Part shown: positions 1 to 12,251 of the stretch, in pieces
Numbering within the stretch: position 1 is the first letter of the stretch
How the letters are laid out: the number at the start of each line of letters is the position of its first letter
Assembly: GCF_008831285.2 (NCBI RefSeq)
Contig: NC_045140.1
Coordinates: forward strand, 5,621,528-5,685,527
From: Nymphaea colorata
Lineage: Eukaryota > Streptophyta > Magnoliopsida > Nymphaeales > Nymphaeaceae
Direction: 5' to 3'
Length of the DNA stretch: 64,000 nt
The notes under the pieces: model-generated
Told to the model about the DNA's origin: nothing
Databases searched by the model: none
The model's input: the letters and a program-made list of their open reading frames with translations, nothing else
Program-made: the position numbers and the translations under genes

Positions 1-363
1 TTGTTAAAGCAGTCATTGTGATGCTTCTCAGTACTATTTGTGACGAGAGGCAAGGTCTGTTGTTCCTGATGAAATTGTATCCAAGATATAGTTGTTTAAG
101 ATACTCCCATTGGCATTGGTGGCATGCTTTGTTATAGCAATTTTTTGGTAACACTTCACATCCCCTAGGAGACAGGGATGTGAACTATGGACCTTATAAT
201 TCACAATGTCAATCTGGTGCTTGATAGTCACTGGTCTTCTGACCAATTAGATGCATGCATGTGTACTTGTGTCTTGAATGTTTTCAATTGTGTTGATTTT
301 TGAAGGTAGTGTTTAATCCTTCAGAACTTTCACTAGCACTGAAAACCTTTTTCTCTTATGCAG

Positions 364-3300
364 AGCCAGGCAAGGCCATTCAGGAAATAGCAAAAACTAT
401 GGTTGGATCAATCATTTCTGTCAAGGTATTCATTCATTTGTTATTAATTAAATAGAACGTTTTGCTTGCTTAAATTAATTTATATTCCATCCTGCTGTCA
501 GTTTTACTTTATTTAATTTGTAGACGTGAAGTTCATATGTGCATCTCCCATATCTGGGGTTTTGCTAAGAGATAATTGAATCTCTTTATGATGCTATTCC
601 TTGTTGCTGCTCATTGAAGTCTATAATGATTACCTTGGCTACTCCTTTTGAAGTATTATTTTATACTGTGTGATGCTTATATGCATTCACTACAGAAATT
701 AGGCAGTATGGTGAACATCCATAGCATATCAGGTTTGTTCAGGCTATCTCAACAACATAGAGTTTGTGTTTTCTATTTCCCTTTTCCCTCATCCATACAT
801 AACTAATTTGGATTCATTTTCTAAAGTTTCTTAGAGATATGCCTTTTTATATCACATAGAGATCCATAAATTCTTATAGTGTTTCTGCATTTAAGAAACA
901 CTTTATTCTGTTAATTGCATTTGGGATGGCCTAGCTAGAGTTATTGAATAAATAGAAGTTATTTTGCCTTGAGGCAGAATTTCACCAAATGACTTGATTG
1001 TGAGTGCAGTTAGTCTTTCTTGAACATAATGTTTCATCATGGTATAAATGTTCAGCATGACCTACAGTCACTGACCCATAGTTCTCAATCTCATGGACCT
1101 TTTATCCTGCTTCAAAGAAACATGTGAGGTTAGCAGTTTTCACATGGATGAAACAAGAGTGTGTGCTTAAATTTGTCAAGATCAATCTTGAGATTTTCTA
1201 TGTCCATCATGATGAATATGAGGGAAAATTTTCACACCCCTTATGGCTTCTTGCAACATGATTTGTGGCATTCCTAATGACAAAAACCTATGCACATGTG
1301 CAATGTGCACGAACACCAATTGGCATGACAAATGGAGATAATACAAAATAAAGAATAAACAGTTTTATCTAAGAAATTTGAAGTGGAGTGGTGCATGTGT
1401 TTGTAAGCTTTATTAGAGCATCTGATCTATTTCATACTGAATGTCACTATCAAATTGTGTTCATGGATGTATACTAGCTCTCTGAAGAACCATTGCTTAT
1501 AGTTGTCACATGCATGTGCATCTAACAATACTCAAAGTTTGAATTTTCTTGTTCTCTAGGTTATCCATGCAAATGAAGAAAAAAGGAAGCTGATTTTCTC
1601 GGAGAAAGAGGCAATGTGGTCTAACTATTCTAACAGTGTCAAGGTTGGCGATATTTTTGAAGCTAGGGTGGGTTCTGTTGAAGACTATGGTGCTTTTGTG
1701 GACCTACGGTTTCCTGATGGTACAACTTTTTGGTCACTTTAGAAGGGGATTCCATTTTTTTATCATAAGCTTCTGGCTTTTGGACACCAGAAGTTGTCAA
1801 TTGTAGTTAGACATTTTCGTGACCTTTCATTGCTTCAAAATGCTTTTGATTAAGATTGTAAATGGTTTGTGTCATATGGGAGATCATGACTGATTTTTCT
1901 GCAAAAAATTTCAGGGTTGTATCATTTGACTGGACTTTTACACATCTCAGAGGTTTCTTGGGATTTGGTTCAAGATGTAAGGGATGTAGTCAGTGAAGGT
2001 GATGAAGTACGGGTGAAAGTAATACACATAGACAAGTAAGGACTCAGATTTCTGTAATTGTATTTTGAGTCCCTGACCACTATCCTATTTGCTTAGCTAT
2101 TTCCTTTCAGCTCTTGAAACTCGACCTGGTTGCATACGATTGCTTACAGGAAACCTCTTTACATAGTTGTATATTTGTTGGACTATGTTTTTAGCTCCTA
2201 TTTTGTGTAATTGCCTGAATGATATGCTATAGATCTCTCAAATCATAGAAAAAAAAAGTGTATTTTATAGGTTATTGTCATGTAAGCATGCACTGTTTTG
2301 CTTGCAGTTTTTTAGAATTCTCACTTGGGCTTGTGTATGCAGAGAAAAAGCAAGAATCAATTTGTCAATGAAGCAGCTAGAGGATGACCCGTTTCTAGTG
2401 ACTCTGGATAAAGTGATAGCCAAGGTTAGCTGTGGCTGTCAACTTGTTTTAAGATATATACTGCAGATGAGAATTTTAAACTTAGCCAGGTTTCAGATTT
2501 CAGAAACATAAGCCATAAAGACAACTTCTAACTCAGTGATCAATTTTGTATCTGTAGGAGGATACATCTAGCCCAGAAACTTCACGGTCAACTGAAGAAG
2601 TGAACGCAGAGCCATTTCTAGAGCTGAAAAACATATGCCAGGAACTACTCCAAGAGGATGGGTATGATGGACCTTCCTTCCCTTCTTTTCTTTTTCCTAA
2701 TGCTTCTTAATGTTGACTAATAATTAGTGTAGAGCTCATTAATGTAGACTTTTTTTATTCTAGTCTTGTTATGGCTAAGATTTTTAAAACTGTATGCAGA
2801 AGCACAGGAAGCTTGCTTTTGGAAAATTCTCTTACTAATTTATCCTTTGTTTCTAGAAGCTTTGCTGTGGTTGCTCGTAAAAGTCCTGTTTCATTAGTTA
2901 TATGAGCACATATTCTTCTTATCTTGGTGTTTCATGTTTCTTTTTGCAGTATAAGTGATGTACAAATAGGCAGACAAGGATTTGAGAAGCGTGTTGTTTC
3001 ACAAGATTTGGAGCTTTGGCTTTCAAACGTGAGATATTTTTGCTTCTATGTTTGGTTGTAGCTAAGCTCTTTATGGAATGTTTATGACTGGTTTCTTTTT
3101 CACATCAGAAACCAGCATCAGATGGACAATTTACTCTGCTTGCTCGAGCTGGTAGGCAGGTGATTTCCTAACTTTTCTGTGTGCGTGGAATATTGTTGAC
3201 AACTTTCTTGTTAACGTGGGTTGGTTTCAGCCTCGCTAGACAGAGCACTGTCTGTTCACATTGAATTTGGTAGACTATTCAATTACTTACATCTAACGGT

Positions 3301-3514
3301 GGACATGTTATAATGGTCATAAAACACACTGAACAAATGTTCTCTTTGTGATAGTCGTATAAGCCTTCTTTAGAGGTCTACTTCTTAACCTTTGTTTTCA
3401 ATTGATGACCGATAATGTCATGCTGTACAGGTTCAGGAGATACAGTTGAAAACTTCGCTGGATCTTGAAGGCATAAAGAAGGCTGTGCAACGAGTCTCTG
3501 GACGGGTTCAGTAG
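364..3514 (+). CDS. S1-domain RNA-binding protein, chloroplast type (3' part, last eight exons)
   Basis: Eight exons read in frame to a TAG stop at 3512-3514: 364-425, 1560-1719, 1915-2035, 2343-2424, 2558-2661, 2950-3028, 3109-3159 and 3431-3514, all with GT-AG introns. The gene starts upstream of the window; 1-363 looks like intron. Exons at 1560-2424 encode a complete S1 (OB-fold) domain: it opens near [20 protein letters not shown], continues with [10 protein letters not shown] and closes with [15 protein letters not shown]. The acidic linker and the short C-terminal domain, ending SGRVQ, resemble plant plastid S1 proteins such as Arabidopsis PDE338/PBR1 (At1g71720, recalled from memory). 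Those proteins bind plastid RNA and affect chloroplast translation. The exact orthologue is an inference: the N-terminus and transit peptide are not visible, and the related plastid S1 protein SRRP1 cannot be excluded. No frameshift or internal stop is seen in the exons. Confidence 0.85.
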
Positions 3515-5100
3515 TCAGCTCCAAAGAAGCGCCTAGCCAAATTTTTACTGTAATATGATGATTCATTTGTACTTGCATTTCGTTGTTGAAGACTGATACT
3601 AAGAGGGCCATCTTCAGTTGGTTCGAGTTATTGTTTTCTAGCAATCGGAAAATGACTGAAAATTGGGGAAGCCTGTAAAGGGATATTGTTTCATCCTGAG
3701 TTGATGTCAAGGACTTTTACGTTGATAAGATGAAGAGGCGCCTGAAATTGGGGTACGCTTGTAGACGGTGGTCATTACTACTGGAGAACTAAAGATCTAT
3801 GTAATGTGAGGACGGCCTATATCAATGTGATGCATGAAATGTCACCCATTTATAATTGTAAAAGTAATCACCAAGTGCATAATGCTTGCCTCTCTCTCTC
3901 TCTCTCTCTCTCTCCTGCTGCATTTAGCAGAGCAAGGAAGACCAGTTTGGGATCATCTAGTGCATAGAGAGTTGAGCTCGGATATCAACGTCTACAGTTA
4001 GAAGGTGCAATCTCCTTCCCTGAATTTAGACCTTTAGTAACCTAATGTCCTATCCACCTGGATGGAATTGAGATCAAGTTGTTCCCTGTGTGAGTTTCGG
4101 ATTAGGTCCCCCCTGTTCACTTGTGGGCAATAAACTTAAGAGAGCCGTGTACCTGATCTTGTTCACGTGGCTGCTCAACCTCCTAAACAAAACTGCATGT
4201 CCCAAGGTTAATGGGTTTCACCCCGAAAATTTGAAGCTCCTTTTCTGTCTTGGAAGAACCTTACCGTCCGTGGAACAAAATGATGATACAGGAGAGGGCT
4301 AACCGGCAATGTGCTGTCTTGTTGAAGGCTAGAGAGCAGTCGTTCACTTGGTCCCATTACTGTATCCTTTCCTCGTCAGAATGTTATTTCTATGAAAACT
4401 CTCACAACATATTCGTTTTACTTGCAATCCTCAGTTCATAACTATGCCTTGACTATTGCCAAGCAAGATCTCTGCTAGGCATCTTCCTATCTTCATTATT
4501 TTGCATATGTAAAGTAAACTGCGGGTGGTAATGGCTATCGAATGTTGACAGGGAGACAAGGATGGAGGACCACTGAAGCTGTTGCTGGCTTGGCCTTAAC
4601 TTTACCGTCCATCTGAAAGATGGATCGCAGTAATGGCTCCCCACAAAACAGCAGCGTAGCCATTTCTTATTGTTGGTGAATTGTTTTTGCTTTTCAGATC
4701 CGCAGAAAAGAATAAAGATCTCCATATGGTCCAAAAAGGTTCAACGCTGCAGAGAAAGAATGGTTGGTACACATGGACGCCGTGCTGAGTGAAGGGGTAA
4801 GAGCAGAGATTGTCGAATACCTGTACGTCCTCCCCCCTGTTGAGTTGGCAAGGACAAAAGCACTGTTCTAGCAACCTCTTTCTGTCCGTCAAAAGTTGCT
4901 TTCTTGCCAGTCCTTTCAGTATCTCCTGTAAAAACGCCAACCGTCGTAGTGTCATACTTACCTAGATAGCCATCCCCAAGAAAGGAGAAGGACCTTGGGA
5001 GTCGATACCTTCACCCGGCAGCATTATCTTCTTCTTCCTCCTCATTCTATCTCTTTCTTAGCACGGCCATAACCTCTGCTCTTCCTTCCTGCGTTTTGAG
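3515..5100. other. 3' UTR of the S1 gene and EPFL9 upstream region
   Basis: About 1.6 kb with no convincing coding sequence. The first ~350 bases are the probable 3' UTR of the S1 gene. A (TC)12 tract follows at 3891-3914. Short ORFs on both strands (for example 4602-4955 minus) have no recognisable domain and are taken as chance. The last few hundred bases before 5101 must hold the EPFL9 promoter and 5' leader, which is CT-rich from about 5025; no clear TATA box could be fixed. Confidence 0.5.
3891..3914. repeat. (TC)12 microsatellite
   Basis: Uninterrupted TC dinucleotide run just beyond the S1 gene 3' end. Confidence 0.95.
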
Positions 5101-5205
5101 ATGGCTCCAAAACTCACTACCACCACTTCACTTCTCAACGTCTGCTTCCTTCTCTTTGCTGTTTCTTTCTTGACTTTTGCCTTCTCTCTATCAGGTACAG
5201 CAGAC

Positions 5206-5259
<54 letters not shown>

Positions 5260-5947
5260 CTGTCTTTTTTACATACATACAAGCACACACACAAGCATAC
5301 ACACAGAGACAAACGAAGCTGACATTCTTGTTCGTTTGATTTCTTTACGTTCTCTTATTCACAAGATTTTTTGAAACATGCTTAAATAGAAAGATCCCTG
5401 ATTTGGGCGCCATGATGTGCCAACAAAGTACTCATCCACATGCTTTTCCTTTTTCCATTTCTCAAATTCTTATCTCCAATCAGCAAAAGACGATGCATTC
5501 TTCATTTAAGAACTACATTGTCTTCCCTTCTGTGTAGTACTACAACACAAAATGAACGCAGACACTGCTGATGTGACCACCCAACTCCCACAAAATCACC
5601 CTGTCGACCAAGGCTCTCAAGGCCACACACAGGTTATTATCTCAGCCGAACCAATAGAAATGTTCATTCTCCTTGTATAGATTTTTTATTTTTTTGGGGG
5701 TTTTCAGTGATAATGCTCTGTCTAATCTTTTATGTTATTGTTTATATAATGGTGGCAAATTCTTCAGGAAACTGATGGTGGTAACAGAAAGGGAAGGAGA
5801 ATACTGATCGGTTCCACTGCACCAATCTGCACATACAACGAATGCAGAGGCTGCAAAACCAGATGCAGAGCTGAGCAAGTTCCTGTGGATGCCAACGATC
5901 CCATCAACAGCGCATACCGTTACAGATGTGTCTGTCAAAGAAGGTGA
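5101..5947 (+). CDS. EPFL9: EPIDERMAL PATTERNING FACTOR-like 9 / STOMAGEN precursor
   Basis: Three exons, 5101-5194, 5538-5632 and 5768-5947, give a 122-residue secreted precursor. Residues 1-31 form a hydrophobic signal peptide (core LLNVCFLLFAVSFLTFAFSL). A low-complexity propeptide follows, then a basic RKGRR stretch just before the mature domain. The mature peptide starts near residue 77 (IGSTAPICTYNECRGC) and ends RCVCQRR. Its six cysteines, at about 84, 89, 92, 96, 117 and 119, have the spacing of STOMAGEN. The conserved stretches AEQVPV and NDPINSAY separate it from the inhibitory EPF1/EPF2 peptides. In Arabidopsis, STOMAGEN (At4g12970) is made in mesophyll, is cleaved, and promotes stomatal development by competing with EPF1/2 for ERECTA/TMM receptors. 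That role here is inferred from family identity. The C-terminus has one extra Arg compared with the Arabidopsis peptide as recalled. Intron 1 carries a (TC)25 tract. Exon 2 is the least conserved part, so its borders are the least certain. Confidence 0.93.
5207..5256. repeat. (TC)25 microsatellite in EPFL9 intron 1
   Basis: Pure TC repeat starting 12 bases after the exon 1 donor, followed by a CA-rich tail near 5280-5305. Conceptual ORFs across it are low-complexity artefacts. Confidence 0.95.
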
Positions 5948-6742
5948 AAAAGTAGAAAGCAGCAAATTCCATGCGTACTCGAATACAGTTTTGCCTATAT
6001 TTGCTGTCAAACGGACAAGTGATAGTTATTTTTCTTTGGACTTTTTTTTTTCTTTCCTTTTCCATTTACCAGCATCATATCACAGAGATCAAAAAATAAA
6101 GCGTTGGTAGTGGAAATAATGCAAGGGAAATGTACGGTGGTTCTAAAAGAAATCTACCAATCAAGCAGCCACCAGTGGTTTACTTTAGCTTGTTGAAGCT
6201 CCATGCATGTTCTTGGTTCTTAGTTGTTACAAGCATTTCTTTCTTCTCCCGTGCATCTTTTTTAGTGGAAATGGATTTTTGTTTTGTGAACCCTGAAATT
6301 TGGACGTCATGTTAATGAATTAATAATGAGAAATATTTTTAGTTTTTTTGTTTTCCTTTCGTAGCTTTGGCAAATGAAACCCTATGGGTGTGACTTCTGC
6401 ATCAGACTACGACCAATCAAGAACATGTGATGCTAACTTGTGAGCAAGCTTTTAGGAAATTCATAATGCAAAGTGCATAATAGTTGTTTCCTTTTAAAAT
6501 AAAAGGCCTTAAGATGCACAATTACTAACAAAACATATTCAAAACTGTGCTTAAAACTGTTATCTTTTAAAACTGTTTGTTTAAATTTCAAAAAAAAAAA
6601 AATGTCGCAGGGCAGGCGACCCCACCATGGCATCATCTCCCACACGATAAACACGGGCCGTTCGAATCGTTTCAATCAGATCGACCATCATAACTTTTTG
6701 TTTTCGAATCTTGGTCATGTTTGTCGTGTAGGTTTTGATGGC

Positions 6743-6744
<2 letters not shown>

Positions 6745-6782
<38 letters not shown>
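6745..6782. repeat. (TA)19 microsatellite
   Basis: Uninterrupted TA run in intergenic DNA downstream of EPFL9. Confidence 0.95.
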
Positions 6783-6784
<2 letters not shown>

Positions 6785-8224
6785 AACGATGTATGACAGG
6801 ATGGTCAATTTTTTTATCGTGTCATGAAAACCATCGTAACAAGTACCTTGACAACCTGCCCTTGTTTGGTCATAGTTCTTAATGACAATTCACACCTTTT
6901 GTAATTGTTTTCAGTGATACAAAATAAAAATAACATAAATCATATGGCATACAGGTAGTAATATATATATATAGATTTTGGGTATTTGATCCTAAACTTT
7001 TCATAAATACTTTAGCTTATAAAAATGCAATTTTTTCCTCCAAAAAATTTTAGTTTACCTTCCGTAGTTGATTCTCAGTGAAAACTCTGTTTCATTTAAA
7101 TTATTCCGTCAGACTCCTCTCAATCAATCTCCTTATTTGATGATGTCATTGGAAATCATATCAAGACAGAATAATAATAAGATGCTTCTTGCGCAGATCG
7201 TGTATTAATTGACTACAGTCTTATGTGTGTGTGAGTGTGCAGGCATGCGTGGGATGTGTATGTGTGTGTGCACGTATTCACGCATGCATGTGTGGGAAAG
7301 GAACGTTAGAATCTTTTTTTCTGCACCCACGTAGGCTTCATAATTCCGCCAAAGATGCTCTCATGGCGATGGTCAATGTGGACAGCGACTGCTAATATTG
7401 GCTGGATGATGACTCCATCTCACTTTGTTCTTATCTGCTGTCACACACAGGACTCCTCTTTTGTTCTTTACCTCCACTTCCTCTGAAAGCCGAAGAACAC
7501 GAAGAACATGTTGGAGAAATCGAAGCTAGAGCAGTCCAAAGATGAACACAAATTCATCTTATTCAATCTAATTCATATTCTGTGAAATGAATCAGTACGT
7601 GAGCTTTCCCAAGATGCGGCCTGCCAATTTTCTTCATGGTCGGATACAAGGGTGTCCACTTATGTCACAGACTAGGGATTTTTTATAATCTATAAAATAT
7701 TTTATAATTTTCCTTTTATCATTAGTTTTAAATAATTTTCTTTTACTTTTTTTCTTAATAATGCACGTATAATATTTTTTTTGCAGATCCCGAACAAATT
7801 CGGCTGAATCGTCGAATCAGCCAATTCTTTGAGGGCCTTTCGATGCCTTGAAAATATAAAAACGAAAAGAAGTTTTCAGAAATAAATTTTTGAAATTGGT
7901 AAATTGAAAAAACAAAATCCATATTTCCAAAACCTCTTTGTGTTTGTTGTACTTGGGTTTATGTTCCAGAAACAATTTTCTCAATTTTCTCAGTTTGATA
8001 AGAATGAAAGAAGAAAAAACAAATTAGTTGGATTCAGCATTGCTTGAAAATCCAAGGTAACTTTTTTCATCCTGAAATTTTTTTTCCACCCTTGAGATGG
8101 AAAGAAATTTTCAAAAAAAAAAAAAATCTGAAAACCAACTCAACGTTTATTTTTTTCATCTCAAGTTTGATGGGCAAGAAATTTTTTTAAAAATTTAAAT
8201 TTGCTACACGAAATATCCTGCCCA

Positions 8225-8440
8225 TCGTTAGGCAATCAAGAGGGAGCTCCAGCAACAGTTGTTCCCATCAATTTCTTTCCATTCCATCAAACACAGGAGA
8301 AAGTATTACCTGGAATGAAAATCTCATTCCATCACACATCATAGAAAAATGGAATGGGGAGCAAAGTGTTCCCATTCCACCAATTCTTGAATGAAGTTTC
8401 CAGTTCCAAAATTCCAAGGCAATCGAAATATATCTCAAGT
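8225..8440. mobile_element. Possible MITE relic with ATTCCATTCC motifs
   Basis: A stretch with repeated and inverted copies of ATTCCATT/GGAATG-type motifs (for example CTTTCCATTCCATC and AATGGAATGGGG). This resembles common degenerate plant miniature elements. No clean terminal inverted repeat or target duplication was found, so the limits are approximate. Confidence 0.3.
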
Positions 8441-10420
8441 TGAGGATCTTATCATCTTAACCACTGGCCTATTGAAGATTTCCTATTCTGCAATGTGCCG
8501 ACAATTTTAAGGGGAAAATTAAGAACTTGGAATTGAACAGTCCAACCTTCTCAATGACAAAATTTATATAGAAAGGGTAAGTCATTATCAGAATCTCAAT
8601 AGGGACCATAGAGGCCTTTTGAGTGGCGGATCCCGCCGGTGGCAGCCGCCCGGCAATGGCTGACCTCTTAACAATTTCTGGTCAGGGTTGTGGATATGCT
8701 TGTAGCTTCATCTTCTGGCGAGTTGGTTGAAGAGGATGGTCCCCCGGGCCAGGACTCTTTGGTCAGAGCTTCCATTCAGCATTCATCTCAGGGCCATGAA
8801 GTCCTTGAGGTCCCCGCTCTCTTCTGGGGAGCTTAGAGTTGTGCCCATTTACGGCTTTCATTGTTCTTCAAACCCTTCATCTCACCCTTGATTTCTTTCA
8901 TGCAAATCTTCAGAGCATTCATCTGTTCTTAAGGTCTTCCACTTGTGTTCTTTTCAATTCTACACACATTCAAGATATCATGAAGAACTTCTCTTTTCCC
9001 CATCTTTGTCATGCATCGGCAGCCAATGAATCGGACTCGATCATCTGATTCTAATCAACTGTTCAGTAGCAAATCGAATTCAAGTTTCCTGTCAATTTTT
9101 ACATGTTCTAAATTTTCTTCCTAGTCTTAGTTTTTTTAGTAGTTTTCTCTTTTACCTAGAAACTGTACATTTTTTTTTTTTTGGAAAAATTGGTATGTGC
9201 TAGACACTTAAATGATAAATGGATCAGGAACAATCTCTGCCTTTGATCTTTAGCGGTGGAGAGAAAAACAAAAACAAAAAGATGATGAGGCATTTTAATA
9301 ATCTAGGATCATAAGAACAGGAGAACAGCCTTGAAGGGTTTTAGGTTCCGAGCATGTGAAAGTCTCTCAGCCCAAGTAAAATTCAGGAAAAAAAGATATT
9401 CATATCAATGTCACAAGAAATTGAAAAAAAGGGTGGAGGAAATGTATATGGGGGACTAGATGTTCTTGTTCTCCTCGAGCCCCATCTAACGAAAGGGACA
9501 CTTAAAAGCGCCTCTTGCTTCTGTTTCATCATGTGCATGAGATAACATGAAATTAACCTGAGAAAACTTCAACGCTGCCACCATTTTCTGAATTTAAACA
9601 ATCACCTGCAGCTTTAGTATCCTTGTCCACCAACAACTCAAGATTAATTAATCGGTGAATTAAGCTTCAATAATGGCTTTTAGCTGTAAACTGTTCATTT
9701 AAGTTTGATAAGTGGGATAACTGTGAACATAGTGTCACTTTGGAAGACATCATCATTGAGTGAACAGTAAGCATAAAAACCAACGTGGTGCTTCAGATTT
9801 ATGTCAGTAATACTTTTCAGTGTTCTTTGTGGTTGATAAGTGGGAGAGACGAAAGAAGACGCTTTGCTTGCATCTGTTTTTACAGACCAATTTGGTGGCG
9901 CAATGATTCTTGTCATCTGCAGGCACCTTCCTTTGTTTCTTAATCTCATGTCTTATGTAAGTGTTGTACAGCTTAAGTACCTTTAATTATATCGTAGAGA
10001 TGTCACATTTCACATTTTATAATATGTCAACTGAATAAACAAATATAAAAACTGTATGAACTGATTGATGAATGGTTTGATCAATCTTGATTGATAGACT
10101 TTTCAAAATCAAATGTAAACTTTTTAAACTTGCATTTTAAAAAGTATCTACTAATTGATTAAACAATTCCCCATATGTGCACACGTAGACATCATATTTA
10201 GTCATATAATCTCCTTTCATGAACCTTTCCTACAACTTCGACCAGGAGTGACAATAGTTTTGCAGTTACACATGCACTGACTTGCAAATAAAATTACTTA
10301 TAACTCAGCCCCTTGCAAAGCTAGTTATGCCAACAACCGATAAGAGGTCAGCAATTGGTCTAATTTCTTTTATAGGTGTCAACAAGTTAACTGTCTCAAG
10401 GAACATAGCATAGGATTTTT

Positions 10421-10583
10421 TTCAAGGACGAGCCAAACGGTTCAACGAACTTATCCGAGTAGGGCCAAACTAAACTTGAATACAATACATTATTCAACCA
10501 AAAAATTTCAATTTTTTTAATGTATTTTTTTTTTCAATTAGTTGAGGTGGGACCACATTCTATGCGAGCCCCCCTTGCCCCTG
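10421..10583. mobile_element. Degenerate copy of the GGGGCGGAGCC miniature element family
   Basis: Shares with the 23.76-kb copy the order GAGTAGGGCCAA..., an AT-rich core with AATGTATTTTTTTTTTCAAT, and a GAGGTGGGACCA...GAGCCCCCCTTGCCCC end. Termini are too worn for target-site duplications. Confidence 0.55.
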
Positions 10584-10638
10584 CCTTCACACACAAGGGA
10601 TCTAAAGTTTGAATGTCATGGTTACTGTGTGACGTCCA

Positions 10639-10768
10639 GTGTGTTATTCATCTGAACTACACACCAAAGTTCCGAAACAAATCATGACCTTAAAGACATA
10701 AAAGTGTGTTATTCATCTAAACTGCACACCCAAGTCCCTAAACAGATATAGCCTTAAAGGTTTTAAGG
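10639..10768. repeat. 65-bp tandem direct duplication
   Basis: The unit beginning GTGTGTTATTCATCT at 10639 recurs at 10704 with several substitutions. Both units end near a CCTTAAAG motif. Two copies only, no coding potential. Confidence 0.75.
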
Positions 10769-12251
10769 AGATAGTTTTTCCTAAGTAAACATTAAAAAGA
10801 AATTAAAAACAAAACTTTTGCAACGTCATCGATCAATTAAATATCTCAACCCAGATGGATTTTATCGAGTCAAATTAAAAAAAAAAATCCTACACCTTGG
10901 AGTGCCACTTAAAACGTACCCCACCACTACTGCAATTACAGCATTCATCACTCTCATCTGAACAACAAAAGGAAAGGGAGAAAGTATATTCACTTTTTGG
11001 AAAAAACGAAGTTGTGAAGAAAAAGAAATGATTCCAAACCTAACCCCTCTAAAAAGCATCGGCAAAGCCCCTCAAATTGCTCTTGTTAACACCCCAAATT
11101 ATAACTTGGATTTATGAGAAAAAGTTAGCCGTTTCATTATACTTGATAAGTGGGCACGCAGAAACACACGCGCACAAGCAACCGAGGAGAATTGTTAAAG
11201 CTACTTTAAGTTGGTGTTCCAAGAATCATTTAAAAAGATCACGAGCAATTAAGAAATGGGCTAGCACCGCCTGCTTTTCAATATCTCCATCATTTGTACA
11301 ATGAAAACGAAGTCCAAACCCTCTTCTTTATTGTTTTTAGTGTCGGTAATCATTCCCACTAAAAAAATATCAACTCGCACCTTTTGGCCACACCACTCAT
11401 GAATTGACAAAGTTCAGGTGACTAACAAAGACAAAGACCTTTTCAACCGAGCGAGAGAGATGAAGCTGTTATTGCTGAAGTTTTCAGTATGCAACAGAGT
11501 GAAAGCTTACCGGAACCGTCCTTACTAGAGAGTTAAGGGAAGGTAGCTCTTCTCTCTTTCCATCTATCTCTCTTGATTGCTTATATATCTCTCCTTCTTT
11601 CGCGTTGAAAGTCTAAAAAGCTTTTGGAAGACAAGCAAGCAAATGATGTCCCATTCTCTGGAATCTCTCCTAAAATTAATGGCCACTGTGAAGAGAAACG
11701 TACACCTTTTCTCCTTTGCTTTCCAGACACCTCCCGACAACCTACCCTTTTTTGGGCACCACTTACATTCCAAACGCCACGTTACCCATTTGGGTAAAAG
11801 TCCCTGCGAAACTTTTTCTTCCTTGGTTTCACGCTATCTTTCACCCCCAAGAGAGAAAAATGAGGCCCACTGTAGAGATAGAGATAGATATATAGAGAGA
11901 GAGACCAGGCTGCTGGTGCCCTTGACTCTCTCTCTTGGCGCCTTTGATTCTCTTTCTTCTTGCTGGAGGATTCGTCACATCTGCAACTCGAAAGATGAGT
12001 TCAAGGGTGTTCCCCGATTCCCATCTGAACACGCCACCCCAGATGGTGTTCATGCAGCCCCACCACCAAAGAAACAACAAAACACCCACATCAGGAAAAC
12101 TCCTCCAACTCCTCCCCAAAAGTAGAGAGAGAAACAAAAGAGAGAAAGAGAGATGAACTAGAAAACCCAGATTAAATCAACAAACTGTGCATCAACATCA
12201 AAAAGTCATGAAACATGATCCATGTGAGAGAGAGAGAGAGAGAGACTGGCT

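Larger units (their letters stand above)
5948..11850. other. Intergenic region, repeat-rich, no gene recognised
   Basis: The first ~400 bases are the EPFL9 3' UTR and flank. The remainder is AT-rich with scattered short ORFs that match no domain I know. It holds a TA microsatellite (6745-6782), GT-rich sequence near 7220-7275, a possible miniature element near 8225-8440, a GGGGCGGAGCC-family element near 10421-10583 and a 65-bp tandem duplication at 10639. Everything else appears featureless by eye. Confidence 0.5.

Noticed and set aside
1..363. Possible additional S1-gene exon at the left edge
   Set aside because: No frame shows coding similarity with proper splice borders; best read as intron.
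5058..5374. ORFs full of Arg-Glu or Ser-Leu repeats around EPFL9 intron 1
   Set aside because: They are translations of the (TC)25 microsatellite; the spliced EPFL9 frame explains the region.
11577..12125. 182-codon plus-strand ORF beside the dCTPP1-like gene
   Set aside because: No recognisable domain, low-complexity Arg/Pro/Lys ends over CT/GA-rich DNA. It lies just beyond the 3' end of the minus-strand gene, so it is probably a chance ORF over its 3' flank.
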